The notes under the pieces are model-generated. The model worked only from the letters and a program-made list of their open reading frames with translations. It searched no databases and was not told the DNA's origin. DNA of 64,000 bases from CAKSHP01 sp045636325 (GTDB taxonomy: Bacteria; Bacillota; Clostridia; UBA1381; UMGS1253): contig JAZTXH010000016.1 of NCBI GenBank assembly GCA_045636325.1, positions 124,001-188,000 on the forward strand. The letters are read 5' to 3'. The translations under genes were made by a program, and so were the position numbers. This document shows, one piece after another, positions 62,634 through 64,000 of the stretch. Position 1 is the stretch's first letter; each line of letters opens with the position of its first letter.

Positions 62634-63020
62634 TTACACTAACGGGTCGGGCCTGTAGATAAGGTGTGAAATATTTCCTTCGGGGTCTTTAAAGAAGAAT
62701 GTTTTAATTCCCTTGGAAGAAACTGAGGTGTCGGTTACAACTTTTACGCCGCCAGCCTTAAGCTTTTCAACCATTTTATCAAATCCGTCATCTGTAACAG
62801 AAAGGGCAAGATGGCGAATGCCGCCCACCTTATCACCCGATACGGGGTTTTCAGCAGTCTGCATACAAAACTCAATCATATCTCCGCTTTCAAATGCAAG
62901 AAAATATGTGCCTTTGCCGTTGTCATAAACAACCTTTAAGTCAAACATACCTGCATACCAGTCACAAAGAGCTTTTGTGTCTTTTGCAAATATTGCAACG
63001 TGTTCAATTCCTTTTACCAT
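62634..63020 (-). CDS. VOC/glyoxalase-family protein
   Basis: A 128-residue protein with two beta-alpha-beta-beta-beta halves: VKGIEHVAIFAKDTKALCDW at the start and IRHLALSVTDDGFDKMVEKL near 70. Possible metal ligands are His7, Glu near 50, His near 71 and a Glu near 114 (FFKDPEGN). Members include lactoylglutathione lyase, epimerases and resistance proteins, so the reaction is open. AGGAGG is 8 bases before the ATG. It may be co-transcribed with the two radical SAM genes upstream. Confidence 0.88.
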   Translation of the reverse strand: MVKGIEHVAIFAKDTKALCDWYAGMFDLKVVYDNGKGTYFLAFESGDMIEFCMQTAENPVSGDKVGGIRHLALSVTDDGFDKMVEKLKAGGVKVVTDTSVSSKGIKTFFFKDPEGNISHLIYRPDPLV

Positions 63021-63055
63021 TTTTAAAATCCTCCTTGTACTATATAAATATAAAA

Positions 63056-63721
63056 TTAAATAAATCTTTTGTTTTCTGCGAAAAGTGCAGTGCGATGAGT
63101 TTTAACAAAAACAAGCTCAAATCCACAATACTGTGCAAAAGCATCAAACACTAACTCAGGCTTTAAATTATAAGTGTTTCCCGCAGGAACAGTTACACTG
63201 AATTTAAAATAATTATCGCCATTTTCATGCAAAGTAAGCTCTTTTATGTCGTTTTTAATATTCACATCTTTAACTGAGCTTTTGCTTTTTTTGCTTACGA
63301 TTATCTCCGGCTGATTTAAAAAGCCGTCTAAATCAATGTCGCTTGCACCGGCAGTTTCAATTTCACATACATAGCTTGCTGTATCAAGCTTTTTAAAGCT
63401 TGGCATATTTTCACCCACAAGCTTTGCTGCCAAAACATCTATGCCTTCGGGAAATGTGTTTTTAAACACTTCGTATACAACAGCTTCACCGGGATTTTCG
63501 TCAAAATCAATATCGATGTATTCATCCTCGCTTGTTGCACCCACGCCGATTGGCATTGCAACCACCATAACAGGATGGGGGTTAAAACCTTCTGTATAAG
63601 TAGCGGGAAGATTACTTCTTTTGATTGTGCGATTTAACACACGCACAAAATCAAGGTGAGAAATATATCTTGCGTTTTCGGATTTAGCATATTTTAATCT
63701 GTAAGTGAAATTACCTTTCAT
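63056..63721 (-). CDS. DUF2344/TIGR03936-type radical-SAM-associated protein
   Basis: A 221-residue protein starting at ATG 63721 (MKGNFTYRLKYAKSE), 7 bases after AAGGAGG; an earlier ATG at 63751 lies deeper in the neighbour. The family pattern shows in YISHLDFVRVLNRTIKRS, the GFNPHPVMVVAMPIGVGATS stretch and YIDIDF. It partners the TIGR03960-type radical SAM protein, whose gene it overlaps by 11 bases. In many Clostridia the two are fused or adjacent. Function is not established. Confidence 0.9.
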   Translation of the reverse strand: MKGNFTYRLKYAKSENARYISHLDFVRVLNRTIKRSNLPATYTEGFNPHPVMVVAMPIGVGATSEDEYIDIDFDENPGEAVVYEVFKNTFPEGIDVLAAKLVGENMPSFKKLDTASYVCEIETAGASDIDLDGFLNQPEIIVSKKSKSSVKDVNIKNDIKELTLHENGDNYFKFSVTVPAGNTYNLKPELVFDAFAQYCGFELVFVKTHRTALFAENKRFI

Positions 63722-64000
63722 GACAAATACCTCCTTTAAATACCGCTGCACCGCAGCTTGTGCATTCTTCGCGGCAGTTTGGAGTTACAATTCCTTTATA
63801 TGCAAGCTCACATTCTTTTTGAAGATATTTTTTTGTTACGCCCACGTCAATGTGGTCCCAGGGAAGACATTCCTCAAAATCTCTTTTTCGCTGATTGTAA
63901 AAGCGGGGGTCAATGCCGCAGTCTTCGAAAGCCTTCATCCATTTTTCAAAGCTGAAATATTCATGCCATCCGTCAAACTTGCATCCTAATTCATGGGCAC
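63711..64000 (-). CDS. TIGR03960-type radical SAM protein, 3' end only
   Basis: The frame is open to the window edge, so only about 95 C-terminal residues are visible: LGCKFDGWHEYFSFEKWMKA, then FEDCGIDPRFYNQR, LPWDHIDVGVTKKYL and the cysteine tail NCREECTSCGA. This is the characteristic end of B12-binding-type radical SAM proteins that pair with DUF2344 proteins. The radical SAM core lies outside the window. The stop lies inside the next gene, suggesting coupling. Confidence 0.88.
   Translation of the reverse strand, partial: AHELGCKFDGWHEYFSFEKWMKAFEDCGIDPRFYNQRKRDFEECLPWDHIDVGVTKKYLQKECELAYKGIVTPNCREECTSCGAAVFKGGICHER

Overview
The window looks like a chromosome segment of a low-GC Gram-positive anaerobe of the class Clostridia (Bacillota). 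The evidence is AT-rich DNA, strong AGGAGG-type ribosome binding sites, a CIRCE-controlled groESL operon, meso-diaminopimelate dehydrogenase, the MurT/GatD peptidoglycan amidation pair, copper-amine-oxidase-N-type secreted proteins and DUF6017/DUF6100-type mobile-element genes. Several large secreted polysaccharide-active proteins suggest a fibre- or glycan-degrading, probably gut-type, organism. Species cannot be read from the sequence. All family names are recalled from motifs; no search was run.

Layout. 1-5.6 kb: end of a HAD phosphatase; a minus-strand operon murT-gatD-hisH-hisF with altered catalytic residues; meso-DAP dehydrogenase. 5.6-11.5 kb: a PocR-AraC regulator divergent from a four-gene sugar operon (mutarotase-like, fucose-isomerase-like, FGGY kinase, class II aldolase). 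11.5-22.4 kb: an accessory region with a hairpin array, a decayed tandemly duplicated replication module (DUF6100, winged-helix protein, DUF6017 protein), an AAA+ ATPase with a boxed promoter, a phosphoesterase cluster and the tail of a serine recombinase. 22.4-27.4 kb: a cassette between two imperfect ~190-nt direct repeats. It holds a membrane protein with a two-cysteine C-terminal tail, a translationally coupled radical SAM/SPASM enzyme and a secreted repeat protein. This is the best candidate here for an undescribed (RiPP-like) system.

27.4-36.1 kb: an AIM24-like protein, a KilA-N gene with a nonsense codon, cysK, a glutaminase-less GMP synthase, two paralogous mini-membrane proteins before a DUF1016 nuclease, a second hairpin array with a four-helix-bundle protein, and a Fic pair whose toxin lacks the catalytic His. 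36.3-57.3 kb: four very large secreted proteins, three with the same uncharacterised C-terminal module, interrupted by a decayed defence-like fragment, a guanylate-kinase/ParB-like fusion and groESL. 57.4-64 kb: a KduI isomerase fused to an N-terminal domain, with its own internal ribosome binding site; a polysaccharide deacetylase with SLH-like repeats; an ABC exporter; tRNA-Leu; a VOC protein; and a split radical SAM pair running off the end.

How the genes may work together: the heparinase-like protein and KduI fit release and metabolism of unsaturated uronates, and the sugar operon fits catabolism of one rare aldose. The murT-gatD-hisH-hisF operon groups two class I glutaminase proteins, of which only HisH keeps a canonical active site.
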